A stretch of 12,310 nt of DNA from Candidatus Sumerlaeota bacterium. Its GTDB lineage: Bacteria > Sumerlaeota > Sumerlaeia > JADFCT01. Both the position numbers and the translations under genes were made by a program. Position 1 is the first letter of the stretch; every line of letters begins with the position of its first letter. Shown here one piece after another: positions 1 through 7,205 of the stretch. Below the pieces are notes generated by a model, which saw only the letters and a program-made list of their open reading frames with translations, was not told the DNA's origin and ran no database searches. The stretch lies in NCBI GenBank assembly GCA_017161665.1, contig JADFCT010000068.1, positions 1-12,310 on the forward strand, in the 5' to 3' direction.

Positions 1-624
1 ATTGATATTGTTATCCGGATGAAAGGGATGGCTCCTATAGGCCCAGCCGTCCGGTGTTCCTTGCCGGTTTCGGTCACCGTGGCTCAATCCCCATCCCTCG
101 AAGAGCATGACGGAAACATAGATTCCTCGTTGGCCGGCGGCTTGGACACGGTCGCGCAAACGGGAAAAATATTCGGGGTTGAATTGGGTCAGATCGAATT
201 TTGGTTTGCCGTCCAGCGCATTCCCAGGGCCCGTGCGAGCCCAGACGAGCGGGGCGCAGTGGTGAACAAAATCTTTTCCCCATTTGCCATTGGCCCGGGT
301 ATCCCAGGCGGTGGAATCCCAGGTCCACAGTCGAATAAAGTTATGGTGATACCGTTCCAGAAAATCCAGATAGGCCTCATAGTCGAACGCTTCAGGAGGA
401 TCGGTCTTTCCCATGTCCACCAGATTGTTCCATGTGTGCGAACCGGTCAGGAAAACCGCTCGGAGTGAACCGTCGGGGTTCTTGACGCCATCGGTAAAAT
501 AGCGTGCGTTTTCGGGATGAACGCGTAAAGGGCTGGCGGCCGTTCCGGTGCGGATCGGTTCTGCGAATGCGGTGGAGAGCAAGAACAGGCCCCCGATTGC
601 GAGACAAACGTCTCTTCGTTTCAT
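1..624 (-). CDS. Secreted DUF4038/DUF6298-like putative glycoside hydrolase, 3' end outside window
   Basis: The reading frame is open from an ATG at 624 to the window edge: 208 codons, with no stop inside the window, so the protein is C-terminally truncated here. The start is supported by AAAGGA nine bases upstream and by a clear signal peptide: basic MKRR, a hydrophobic core at residues 7-20, and a likely cleavage after AFA (residue 21). The mature part opens with HPENARYFTDG (36-46) and FLTGSHTWNNL (58-68). It continues with a barrel-like alternation that includes FIRLWTWD (96-103), ALDGKPKFDLTQFNP (136-150) and GIYVSVMLFEGWGL (167-180). This pattern resembles the apiosidase-like TIM-barrel families (DUF4038/DUF6298, related to GH140), which are exported proteins that act or are presumed to act on polysaccharides. 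The catalytic acids probably lie partly beyond the edge, so I cannot assign a substrate. It follows pbpC after 44 bases and is probably the last visible gene of that operon. The family call is from memory of motif patterns. Confidence 0.8.
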   Translation of the reverse strand, partial: MKRRDVCLAIGGLFLLSTAFAEPIRTGTAASPLRVHPENARYFTDGVKNPDGSLRAVFLTGSHTWNNLVDMGKTDPPEAFDYEAYLDFLERYHHNFIRLWTWDSTAWDTRANGKWGKDFVHHCAPLVWARTGPGNALDGKPKFDLTQFNPEYFSRLRDRVQAAGQRGIYVSVMLFEGWGLSHGDRNRQGTPDGWAYRSHPFHPDNNIN

Positions 625-640
625 GGTGTGGGTTCCTTTT

Positions 641-659
641 GCTGTCTCGAAAGGACAGC
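641..659 (-). other. Small intercistronic hairpin before the glycosidase-like gene
   Basis: Read on the minus strand, GCTGTC and GACAGC form a perfect 6-bp stem around a 7-base loop. It lies between the pbpC stop and the AAAGGA ribosome-binding site of the downstream gene. No U-run follows on the minus strand, so it is not a typical intrinsic terminator. It could influence mRNA stability or translation, or be chance. Confidence 0.25.
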
Positions 660-668
660 GATTGAGAT

Positions 669-3020
669 TCAGGGAATTTCCGACGATGTCAAAACCTTAA
701 AATCAACAGCGCGCGTTTGTCCAGAAGGATTCATGCAAGCCAGACGATGCCTACCGGGAGTCAGCGTCAGCATCAATGGACGATTGGGGGTGGAACGTCC
801 CAAGTAACGATCATTAATGAACCATTCCAGTGGTTCCTGCTCCTCACCCGAAGCGCGCAACCGGATGCGGTCCCCGCCCTCGGCTCCGGTCAGAATAAAC
901 TCGGCGCCCTCAACAGGCGCCAGGATTGCCAGCGAATCAACGGTGGCGGGATGCGATTCTCCGGATGGGGCCATTAAGGGCTTGGGCGCTTTGATATCGG
1001 ACAGATTCCATTCGATGGCCGATGACGGCCATCGAGTGGAGACGGATGGTCCATCGTCGAAGACGGCTTTTCCGATCGGGTGATGGACATCACATTTTCG
1101 AAGCAGGAATTGATTTCGTGGGATTGGCGAGGTCTGACAAGAGGGACACCATTGCGTCGCTGGCAGTCCGCTGACGGCGCAGACCTGAACGGGACGGCGC
1201 CAGGGACCGGAGACCGGCCAGGCTGGCGCGTTGCGCTCGGGGAGGGAGCGGAACAGGCGGGCCGCCACCGGAGCCGCCGCCTGGATGCCGACGAGATGTT
1301 GCGAGCCGGAGCCATCATTATTGCCCAACCAGACGCCGACGACATAGTGGCGGTTGTAGGCGAAGGTCCAGGCGTCGCGATATCCATTGGATGTGCCCGT
1401 TTTCCAGGCGACACGGGTTTGGCGGTTAATGGTTCCGGCCAGATCGTGAAGCGTCTCACCGGGCAGTGGTTGCTCCAGCATATCATAAATAGCCAAGGCG
1501 GTTCCTGTGGATAAGACCTGTGTCGCGCTGACAGCGACCGGTGATGTCATTTCCGGCGAGAGTTCAGGGTCCAGGAAGCGCTTGAGAGGTCGATGATTCC
1601 CCAGAGCAGCCAGCATCGTATAGGCCTGGGCCAGATCATGCAGGCGGACATCGCATCCTCCCAGTATCAATCCCAGACCATAGGTTTCTGCTTCGCGATC
1701 AAGGGTATGAAATCCAATGCGTCTCAGGAACTCCCAGGCGGGGCCGTACCCGATACGGGTCAACACGTTGACGGCGGGCGTATTAAGCGAATCGCTTAAG
1801 GCTTCGCTCGCGGAGACGGGACCGCGATAGCGCCGCTCGAAGTTTTCGGGAGCGAAAAGGCCGTAATCAAGCGGGCCGTCGAGGAGGATTTCGCAGGGAT
1901 ACAGTTGATCGTTTTCCATGGCGAAGGCATAGAGAAAGGGTTTGAGCGTAGAGCCGGGCGACCGACGGGCTTGACAGACATCGACTTGTCCACCATGGGC
2001 GCTATGAAAATCCGCGCCCCCCACCCATGCCAGAACCGACGCATCGGAGGGGTCAATAACCACTGCCGCCCCGTTTGTGATGGTTCCATCCCTGCTGGCG
2101 ATGGCGTCAGTGATGATTGTTTCGGCGCGCTTTTGAATTGCTTTATCCAGAGACATTCTCACCATGCCGCGTTTGCGGATCAGGGGCGCAAACTCCAGGG
2201 CGGTATGAGTGGCCCGATGGGGGTAGGGGAGCCATTGGGCATGAACCGGCTCGGATACCGCCCGATCGTGCTGTGCCTGCGTAATGTGTTCATCCTGTAA
2301 CATGCGCTGGAGAACGTGATTCCGTCGAAGGCGCGCACGGTTGGGGTGGCGGATGGGATCATACCGAACCGGCGCCTGCGGCAGTCCGGCCAGGAGCGCC
2401 GCTTCGGCCAGCGTGAGTTCGTGGGCGGGCTTCCCATAGTATCGGCGGGCTGCCGCTTCACAGCCGACAAGGTTTCGCCCATACGGGGCGGCGTTGAGGT
2501 AGGCTTCCAGGATTTGATCCTTTGACGTTCGAAGCTCCAGCCGAATCGCCTGAACGGCTTGCGTGATCTTTCCGGCCAATCCGGGTCCCGAATGTCCTGA
2601 AAGTTTGACAACCTGCATCGACACTGTCGAGGCCCCGGATACAACGCGTTGTTGCATCAGATTTTGCCTGACCGCCCGCAGTACGGCCAGCGGATCGACG
2701 CCGTGGTGCGAGTTGAAGCGTTGATCTTCAACGGCAATGGTGGCGTGGATCAGATGAGAACTGATCTGCTCAAGGGGACGATGGAAGCGCCATTGCTCAT
2801 TCGCGTTCAGAAAGGCGTACAGCAGATGGCCATGGCGGTCCTGCATCTCGCCGCTGACCGGACCGAGGAGGTATGTGTCGGCGCGCATGGGCCAGGCGAG
2901 GAGAAGGATGAGACCGGCAAGCATGCCAAGGGTCAGGGCGATGAGGCGTCGGCGCCATCTCTGAATGAATCGACCGGTGGCCCGAAGCGTATGGGATATG
3001 AATTTATCAGCGAATTTCAT
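669..3020 (-). CDS. pbpC: Penicillin-binding protein 1C, bifunctional murein glycosyltransferase/transpeptidase-like
   Basis: This 783-residue protein has the full PBP1C layout, close in length to the E. coli protein (about 770). A basic N-terminus (R21-R26) precedes one membrane anchor at about 27-44. The GT51 domain follows with the catalytic Glu98 in EDQRF, the GASTVSMQ segment (129-136) and the second Glu172 in ILEAYLN. The transpeptidase domain carries the serine tetrad S357-T-L-K360, SLN (411-413) and KTGTS (540-544). After it comes the cysteine-containing PBP1C C-terminal region (Cys614, 625, 628, 643) and a beta-rich tail from about 695 that matches the BiPBP_C type. All catalytic motifs are intact. 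The protein would polymerise lipid II at the outer face of the inner membrane. In E. coli pbpC lies next to an alpha-2-macroglobulin gene (yfhM); no such gene is visible here. No Shine-Dalgarno precedes the ATG, but a promoter-like element ends six bases upstream of it. Confidence 0.95.
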   Translation of the reverse strand: MKFADKFISHTLRATGRFIQRWRRRLIALTLGMLAGLILLLAWPMRADTYLLGPVSGEMQDRHGHLLYAFLNANEQWRFHRPLEQISSHLIHATIAVEDQRFNSHHGVDPLAVLRAVRQNLMQQRVVSGASTVSMQVVKLSGHSGPGLAGKITQAVQAIRLELRTSKDQILEAYLNAAPYGRNLVGCEAAARRYYGKPAHELTLAEAALLAGLPQAPVRYDPIRHPNRARLRRNHVLQRMLQDEHITQAQHDRAVSEPVHAQWLPYPHRATHTALEFAPLIRKRGMVRMSLDKAIQKRAETIITDAIASRDGTITNGAAVVIDPSDASVLAWVGGADFHSAHGGQVDVCQARRSPGSTLKPFLYAFAMENDQLYPCEILLDGPLDYGLFAPENFERRYRGPVSASEALSDSLNTPAVNVLTRIGYGPAWEFLRRIGFHTLDREAETYGLGLILGGCDVRLHDLAQAYTMLAALGNHRPLKRFLDPELSPEMTSPVAVSATQVLSTGTALAIYDMLEQPLPGETLHDLAGTINRQTRVAWKTGTSNGYRDAWTFAYNRHYVVGVWLGNNDGSGSQHLVGIQAAAPVAARLFRSLPERNAPAWPVSGPWRRPVQVCAVSGLPATQWCPSCQTSPIPRNQFLLRKCDVHHPIGKAVFDDGPSVSTRWPSSAIEWNLSDIKAPKPLMAPSGESHPATVDSLAILAPVEGAEFILTGAEGGDRIRLRASGEEQEPLEWFINDRYLGRSTPNRPLMLTLTPGRHRLACMNPSGQTRAVDFKVLTSSEIP

Positions 3021-3026
3021 GTGTCG

Positions 3027-3055
3027 ATTTTATCAATTCGCAAAGGGGGCGGCAA
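3027..3055 (-). promoter_or_regulatory. Candidate sigma70-type promoter for pbpC
   Basis: On the minus strand, TTGCCG (3055-3050) and TAAAAT (3032-3027) are separated by exactly 17 bases in the 42-base gap between bshB1 and pbpC. The -10 box matches consensus at 5 of 6 positions and the -35 box at 4 of 6. Initiation about seven bases after the -10 would fall on or next to the pbpC ATG at 3020, giving a leaderless message. This would agree with the lack of a Shine-Dalgarno. It is an inference from sequence only, and a match of this quality can occur by chance. Confidence 0.3.
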
Positions 3056-3062
3056 GTTGTTC

Positions 3063-3788
3063 CTATGAGGATGGAGCAAACAAAGCGGTGGGGTCCCCGA
3101 CGGGCAGCGGGCGATCGGAGACAAAGGCTTCACCATAATTCGCGTCGATGAGCGAGCCGAACATACGGGCGCGTCCCTCCAGGGACAACCAAAATCGTTC
3201 GGAAGCGATGTAGGTATCTGCTCCCTGATAGGCGGGATTGAAAAATTGGGATTGGTATGCCTTGAGTGATTGCATCTTTTGTTCGAAGGTCGTGGTCACA
3301 TCCACGACGAATTGGGGGCTTTGCTGGCCCTTTCCGTTCCCGATGAAATAGAAGACGCCTTGGGGGCGATGGCGCGGATGGTCGGTTTCGATGCCGCCGA
3401 CGCCGGCATAAAAACAGGCGTCGGTCACCATTTCATTGGCTTTGCGATGATCGGGATGACGGTCGTTGGGGTCGTGGGTCAATACGATGGTTGGTTTGAG
3501 TTCCCGGATCAGTCGAATAATCTGTTCGCGATTGGATTCGGTATTTTCCATGCGGGTATCGCCACAGTCCAGCACATGCCACTCGACGCCCAAAATTTTA
3601 GCGGCAGCATCGGCTTCCGCCAGCCGCTCCTCGCGGGAGCCGCGTGTTCCCCGCTCCCCAGCGCTGAGGTGAGCGACTACCACGCTTCGCCCTGCGGCGA
3701 CCATTTTGGCAACCGTGCCGCCGCAAAAGAGTTCCACATCATCGGGATGGGCGCCGATGGCCAGTAAATCTATGGGGGGAGTGGACAT
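3063..3788 (-). CDS. bshB1: PIG-L family deacetylase, BshB1-like (N-acetylglucosaminyl-malate deacetylase)
   Basis: The 241-residue product matches the length of BshB1, the zinc hydrolase that removes the acetyl group from GlcNAc-malate in bacillithiol synthesis. The PIG-L zinc motif AHPDDVE is at 13-19 (ligands His14 and Asp17), with the third ligand, His114, in DRHPDH (109-114). BshB1-type features include GERGTRG (44-50), DACFYAGVGGIET (123-135), KAYQSQF (176-182) and the tail motif RARMFGSLI (206-214). I chose the ATG at 3788 because the protein then begins just before the conserved DLLAIGAHPDD strand and GGGA lies upstream. An in-frame TTG at 3806 would add six residues, but it has no ribosome-binding site. 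The gene follows the M24 gene by 19 bases. BshA and BshC partners are not in the window, so deacetylation of another GlcNAc conjugate remains possible. Confidence 0.8.
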   Translation of the reverse strand: MSTPPIDLLAIGAHPDDVELFCGGTVAKMVAAGRSVVVAHLSAGERGTRGSREERLAEADAAAKILGVEWHVLDCGDTRMENTESNREQIIRLIRELKPTIVLTHDPNDRHPDHRKANEMVTDACFYAGVGGIETDHPRHRPQGVFYFIGNGKGQQSPQFVVDVTTTFEQKMQSLKAYQSQFFNPAYQGADTYIASERFWLSLEGRARMFGSLIDANYGEAFVSDRPLPVGDPTALFAPSS

Positions 3789-3807
3789 AGTGGTCAGAGT
3801 TCCCAAT

Positions 3808-4917
3808 CTATCGAATCAGCATGGCCGGGCGTTTGATCACACCCACGGCGGTTTCACATTCAATGGTGGGCCATTTTGAATCAACGGTAATGATTTCCGG
3901 TCCCTTGGTTCGAGCGATAAAGGTATCTTCGCTTTTGGCGCCGGAGATTGTTGGATTCATGGCAAAGGCCTGGCCATCCTGGACGGGCGCCTTGAGACCG
4001 GGGACGGTCAGAATCAGATCCCTTCCGTCATATCCGATGGGGCCGCCCTGGTGATGATTGCGCCATTCGTCGGCGTAGCCCTCGGCGTCATAGGCGGCCA
4101 CCATGGCCTGTAAAATTTTGCCCATCGCGGTTTCGGGGCGGGCTGTGGCCATGGCGGCGGCTTCAATTCGACAGCAGGACGCATGGCGATCGACGAGTTG
4201 GGCCGGTGGTTTGCCAAAGCACACGGTGCGCGTGGCTGAGGCGTGCAGACCATGTCGTTTGACATTGGCGATCAGCATCACTCGTTTCCGGGCTTTGTTG
4301 GCTTTGGGGATGGGATGACGATATTTTTTGATCCGGTCATCAGCGGCGACCAGCAGGGCGGCCGGCATGATTTCCTTTGCGATCAGGCTTTGGGCCATCA
4401 TCCCGGCGATTTCCAGTTCCGTCATCCCCGGCTTGATGGCTTGAGCCACTGCCGTCAGAACGGTGGCCAAGTCCTTGCCGACACCTCGATAGCGGAGAAT
4501 TTCGCCAGGGTGTAATGGTGTTCGAATGGCGAGGACCGGACCGGTGACGGTTCGGGCGCTTCGACAGGGGACGTCGCTGCCCCATTTTTTGCCCTGCATA
4601 ATCGAATTGGCCACCTCGGAATCGCTTTTCTGATTCCAAGCATACTCTTCGACATCCATTTCCTTGGTTAACGTGCGGATTTCCTCTTTCAAAACCCGCT
4701 CGAGTTCGATGTTCGAGGCGATCAGGCAGATTTTGGCGGGGGTGATGAGAATCGAGGCGCGGGCAATTTCAGAGGCCATCGACACATTGGCCTGTCCACC
4801 ACAGGTGATCCAGGAGAAGTTCGATTGTCGTTTGAGCATTACCCCGGCCAAGGCTTCACGCTGCAACATGCTACGCACGCGGTCAATTTTCTCTCTGAAT
4901 TCGTCAATTAGTTTCAT
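3808..4917 (-). CDS. M24-family (aminopeptidase P/creatinase-like) protein with degenerate metal site
   Basis: The 369-residue protein has the two-part M24B layout. An N-terminal creatinase-like domain (about 1-140) includes NFSWITCGGQANV (33-45). It is followed by a pita-bread-like domain (about 145-345) with PGMTELEIAG (163-172), TRT (229-231), HHQGG (288-292) and SEDTF (329-333). The start is firm: AAGGA lies seven bases before the ATG. When I align it by eye on TRT, the first Asp ligand falls on Ile216 and the second on Ser227. The Glu of the usual IEPG motif is Asn321. A His near 288-289 and Glu330 remain. At least three of the five canonical ligands therefore look replaced, so Xaa-Pro peptidase activity is doubtful. 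It could be a pseudoenzyme, or a non-metal hydrolase in the way creatinase uses this fold. It lies between galU (34-base gap) and bshB1 (19-base gap), with no sign of frame damage. Confidence 0.82.
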   Translation of the reverse strand: MKLIDEFREKIDRVRSMLQREALAGVMLKRQSNFSWITCGGQANVSMASEIARASILITPAKICLIASNIELERVLKEEIRTLTKEMDVEEYAWNQKSDSEVANSIMQGKKWGSDVPCRSARTVTGPVLAIRTPLHPGEILRYRGVGKDLATVLTAVAQAIKPGMTELEIAGMMAQSLIAKEIMPAALLVAADDRIKKYRHPIPKANKARKRVMLIANVKRHGLHASATRTVCFGKPPAQLVDRHASCCRIEAAAMATARPETAMGKILQAMVAAYDAEGYADEWRNHHQGGPIGYDGRDLILTVPGLKAPVQDGQAFAMNPTISGAKSEDTFIARTKGPEIITVDSKWPTIECETAVGVIKRPAMLIR

Positions 4918-4951
4918 AAATGTTTCCTTGGGGGTGATTTACGCGTCTCGA

Positions 4952-5908
4952 TCAGTCTGTCGATTCGTCTTCGCCGCGATCCTTTTTCAGGATCGAATCC
5001 AGCAGGCGTGTGTCACACAAGCCGTACCGGCGAGGATCGTCCAGACTCAGGACTTCCTGTACAAAGGCTCTGAACTCGTCTTTTAAATCCGGGCGCTGGA
5101 GGGCCAGAAGCACTGTGGACTTCAGGTAGTCCAGCCGATTGCCGATGTCATGGCGGCGGCCTTTAAACTGATAGGCGAAGATTTGCTCGTTCTTGGCCAT
5201 CATGTTCAGGGCATCGGTCAATTGAACTTCGCCGCCTTTACCGCACGCTGTCTTATCCAGATACCCGAAAATTTCGGGCGTCAGGATATAGCGTCCGCAG
5301 ATTGCCAGATTGGAAGGGCGTTCTTCCGGACGGGGTTTTTCCACCAATTCCTCAATCAAATAGACGCCAGGTTCGACTTCTTTCCCCTTGATCACGCCGT
5401 ACCGATGGACTTTCTCGGTCGGAACCTGTTCCACAGCGATGATGGGCCGGCGGATGCGGTTATAGGTTTCGATTAATTGCCCGGCGCAATTTTTGTCCGT
5501 AAATGATTCAAGGATCGTGTCGCCGAGCATTACGACAAAGGCTTCATCAGCCGTGTGGCGACGAGCGTACTTGATAGCGTCCCCCAGGCCGTTGGACTGT
5601 TTTTGGCGGATCGTGTAGATATCGGCCAGTTCGGATATGTTTCGCAGGTGTTCCAGTAGTTCGGTTTTCCCTTTTTCCTTCAGGAAATACTCCATCTCCA
5701 TGCTGCGGTCAAAGTGGTCGATGATTGCGCGTTTGCCCCGGCCCGTCACGATCATAATATCGTCCACATTGGCTTGGAGGGCCTCCTCGACAACATACTG
5801 AATGACGGGTGTGTCGATGACGGGCATCATTTCTTTGGGTTGAGCCTTGGTGGCCGGCAGAAATCGCGTGCCATATCCGGCTGCGGGGATCACTGCTTTT
5901 TTTATCAT
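4952..5908 (-). CDS. galU: UTP--sugar-1-phosphate uridylyltransferase (GalU family)
   Basis: The 318-residue protein is a nucleotidyltransferase of the GalU group, which forms UDP-glucose from UTP and glucose-1-phosphate in the cytoplasm. The nucleotide-binding start IPAAGYGTRFLPATKAQPKE (7-26) carries the catalytic-type Lys25. LGD (128-130) supplies the metal-binding Asp, VEKP (189-192) is the sugar-binding region, SNLAICGRYILTPEIF (199-214) is very GalU-like, and HDIGNRLDY (253-261) is the second metal/product loop. The C-terminus is a little longer than the usual 290-300 residues and ends in a charged tail. Only a weak GAAAG precedes the ATG. The gene follows the GHMP kinase by 27 bases. 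That pairing raises the possibility that the natural substrate is the kinase product, perhaps glucuronate-1-phosphate, and not only glucose-1-phosphate. The family call is secure; the exact sugar is not. Confidence 0.92.
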   Translation of the reverse strand: MIKKAVIPAAGYGTRFLPATKAQPKEMMPVIDTPVIQYVVEEALQANVDDIMIVTGRGKRAIIDHFDRSMEMEYFLKEKGKTELLEHLRNISELADIYTIRQKQSNGLGDAIKYARRHTADEAFVVMLGDTILESFTDKNCAGQLIETYNRIRRPIIAVEQVPTEKVHRYGVIKGKEVEPGVYLIEELVEKPRPEERPSNLAICGRYILTPEIFGYLDKTACGKGGEVQLTDALNMMAKNEQIFAYQFKGRRHDIGNRLDYLKSTVLLALQRPDLKDEFRAFVQEVLSLDDPRRYGLCDTRLLDSILKKDRGEDESTD

Positions 5909-5935
5909 AATCTTTCAAAGCCTTCCGGCGTCACA

Positions 5936-6949
5936 CTAGTAAGTGACGCTTCGTTCACGAATATCTGGTTGCAGGATTTTGGCGCCGATGGCTCGATAGG
6001 CTGCCGCCAGACGCTCAAAGTGTTCATCGTCATCACACGTGCCGATGACCGCGCCCCCCGAACCGGCATATTTGAGATGAGCGCCGTTTTGCCGCCCGGT
6101 TTCCACCAGACGGACATGATGGGGATTCAGGCGCGAGATGGCCTTCCGTTGGTCAAAATTGGTATCCAAGAGCGCTCCCAGGTCCTCGGGCCGGCCCGCC
6201 AGAAGGGCTTCATAGGCTTGGTCGGCCAGGTCGGCGAATCGCGCCATGGCGGCGATGACTTCCGGATCGCCTTCTTCCCAGCGAGCGCGGATGCTGTTGT
6301 GGAAGACTTCCGTCCCCTCGCCGGCGTGGTCGTCATATGCGACAAACAGGCGGGGAAGGAGGGATGGCGAAATCTGGGTGTAGTGACCGTAGCCTTGTTT
6401 ATTCATCAGTTCCCGGTCAAAGTTCATGTACACAACGCCTTCATACGATTGAATGACTCGATCCTGAAGACCTGCGCCAATGCCGAGTTCTTCCGTTTCC
6501 ACGCTCAACGCCAGATTCGGCAATTGTCCCAGGGGAATATCAACACCGTAGAAGTTCATCAAGGCGCGCAAGGTGGCGATAATGATGGCGCTCGAGCCTC
6601 CCAAGCCTACTCGCAGGGGGATGTTGGAGTTATATTCTAAGGTGCAGTTTCGATCCGGGATTTGAATACCGCCTTCCCGGCAATAATCATAAAATCGTTT
6701 GAGCGTCGCTTTGATGAGTCGAACGCCACCATAATATCCGTTGGCCCGAACATCCAGCGCCAGCCCCTCAAGGGATACAAACTCCGAGTTGTCCAGTCGG
6801 CAGGGAGCGATGATGAGTTTGGGCGTTTCGTAGCAGGTGACCTCCGCGCAGAAATTACGGAGGATGACAGCAATGGTTTTTCCGAAATACCCATCGGACG
6901 GATTGCCGATCAAGCCGGCTCGCGCGTAAGCTCTCGTTCGAATAATCAT
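5936..6949 (-). CDS. GHMP-superfamily sugar kinase, glucuronokinase-like
   Basis: The 337-residue protein has the three GHMP kinase motifs. Motif 1 is ARAGLIGNPSDGYFGKT (9-25). Motif 2, the ATP-binding glycine/serine loop, is VGLGGSSA (114-121). Motif 3 is KYAGSGGAV (293-301). The particular form of motif 1 (GNPSDGYFGKT), GYYGGVRL (71-78) and AGLQDRV (159-165) resemble plant glucuronokinase, which phosphorylates D-glucuronate at C1 in the myo-inositol oxygenation route to UDP-glucuronate. They resemble galactokinase, HddA-type heptose kinases or mevalonate kinase less. ATG at 6949 is the only sensible start because motif 1 begins right after it. The ribosome-binding site is weak. The gene is first in a tight row and is followed after 27 bases by a GalU-type uridylyltransferase, which would be the expected next enzyme. 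The substrate is inferred from resemblance; another sugar is possible. Confidence 0.82.
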   Translation of the reverse strand: MIIRTRAYARAGLIGNPSDGYFGKTIAVILRNFCAEVTCYETPKLIIAPCRLDNSEFVSLEGLALDVRANGYYGGVRLIKATLKRFYDYCREGGIQIPDRNCTLEYNSNIPLRVGLGGSSAIIIATLRALMNFYGVDIPLGQLPNLALSVETEELGIGAGLQDRVIQSYEGVVYMNFDRELMNKQGYGHYTQISPSLLPRLFVAYDDHAGEGTEVFHNSIRARWEEGDPEVIAAMARFADLADQAYEALLAGRPEDLGALLDTNFDQRKAISRLNPHHVRLVETGRQNGAHLKYAGSGGAVIGTCDDDEHFERLAAAYRAIGAKILQPDIRERSVTY

Positions 6950-6970
6950 GGTTTAAGAAGCCGGTTTCGT

Positions 6971-6983
6971 CAGGATTTTCCTG
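6971..6983. repeat. Short palindrome CAGGA-TTT-TCCTG upstream of the kinase start
   Basis: Two 5-base arms, CAGGA and TCCTG, flank a 3-base spacer about 22 bases before the kinase ATG. It could be a half-size operator or a weak mRNA hairpin. The arms are short enough for chance. Confidence 0.2.
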
Positions 6984-7070
6984 CCGCAATACATTTCATG
7001 TTACAGAGAGAGCCTACCGGTCCACGACGCCCTTTGTAAAGCGAAATCCCATAGAAGTTTGAATTTGACC

Positions 7071-7095
7071 GATTTTTCCACGCATTTTTCCATGC
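7071..7095. repeat. Tandem direct repeat, 12-base period, in the intergenic region
   Basis: The core ATTTTTCCA occurs at 7072-7080 and again at 7084-7092, each followed by C/T then GC. The two copies sit about one helical turn apart, as binding sites for a regulator often do. The location between two transcription units fits an operator for the downstream kinase operon. Only two copies are present, so function is speculative. Confidence 0.35.
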
Positions 7096-7205
7096 TTTTG
7101 AGGGCCTGAACCAAAAGAAATCCGCTACCCAAACGCGATATTTTTTGCTCGTATGGGGCCGCCGATATATTGGTATGGCGTTAGGTCGTCACCGTTTGAA
7201 TCGAA

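Larger units (their letters stand above)
6950..7205. other. 256-base intergenic region between the opp unit and the kinase operon
   Basis: No reading frame or RNA gene is evident. It should hold the end of the opp transcript and the promoter of the kinase operon. I find no GC-rich stem followed by a U-run on the minus strand. The best promoter fragment is TTTACA (7040-7035), which lacks a good -10 partner at 16-18 bases. A 12-base-period direct repeat (7071-7095) and a 13-base palindrome (6971-6983) are the only structures seen. The bases are noticeably more AT-rich than the flanking genes, as expected for a regulatory region. Confidence 0.5.

Noticed and set aside
641..659. Hairpin after pbpC as a transcription terminator
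   Set aside because: No T-run follows on the transcribed strand, and the downstream gene's ribosome-binding site follows almost at once.
3789..3806. TTG at 3806 as the start of the BshB1-like gene
   Set aside because: It has no ribosome-binding site and adds six residues not expected before the conserved first strand; the ATG at 3788 is more plausible.
5714..6640. Long plus-strand reading frame (308 codons) opposite the kinase and galU
   Set aside because: It lies antisense to two well-supported enzymes, its translation shows no recognisable motif, and it reflects the codon bias of the real genes on the other strand.
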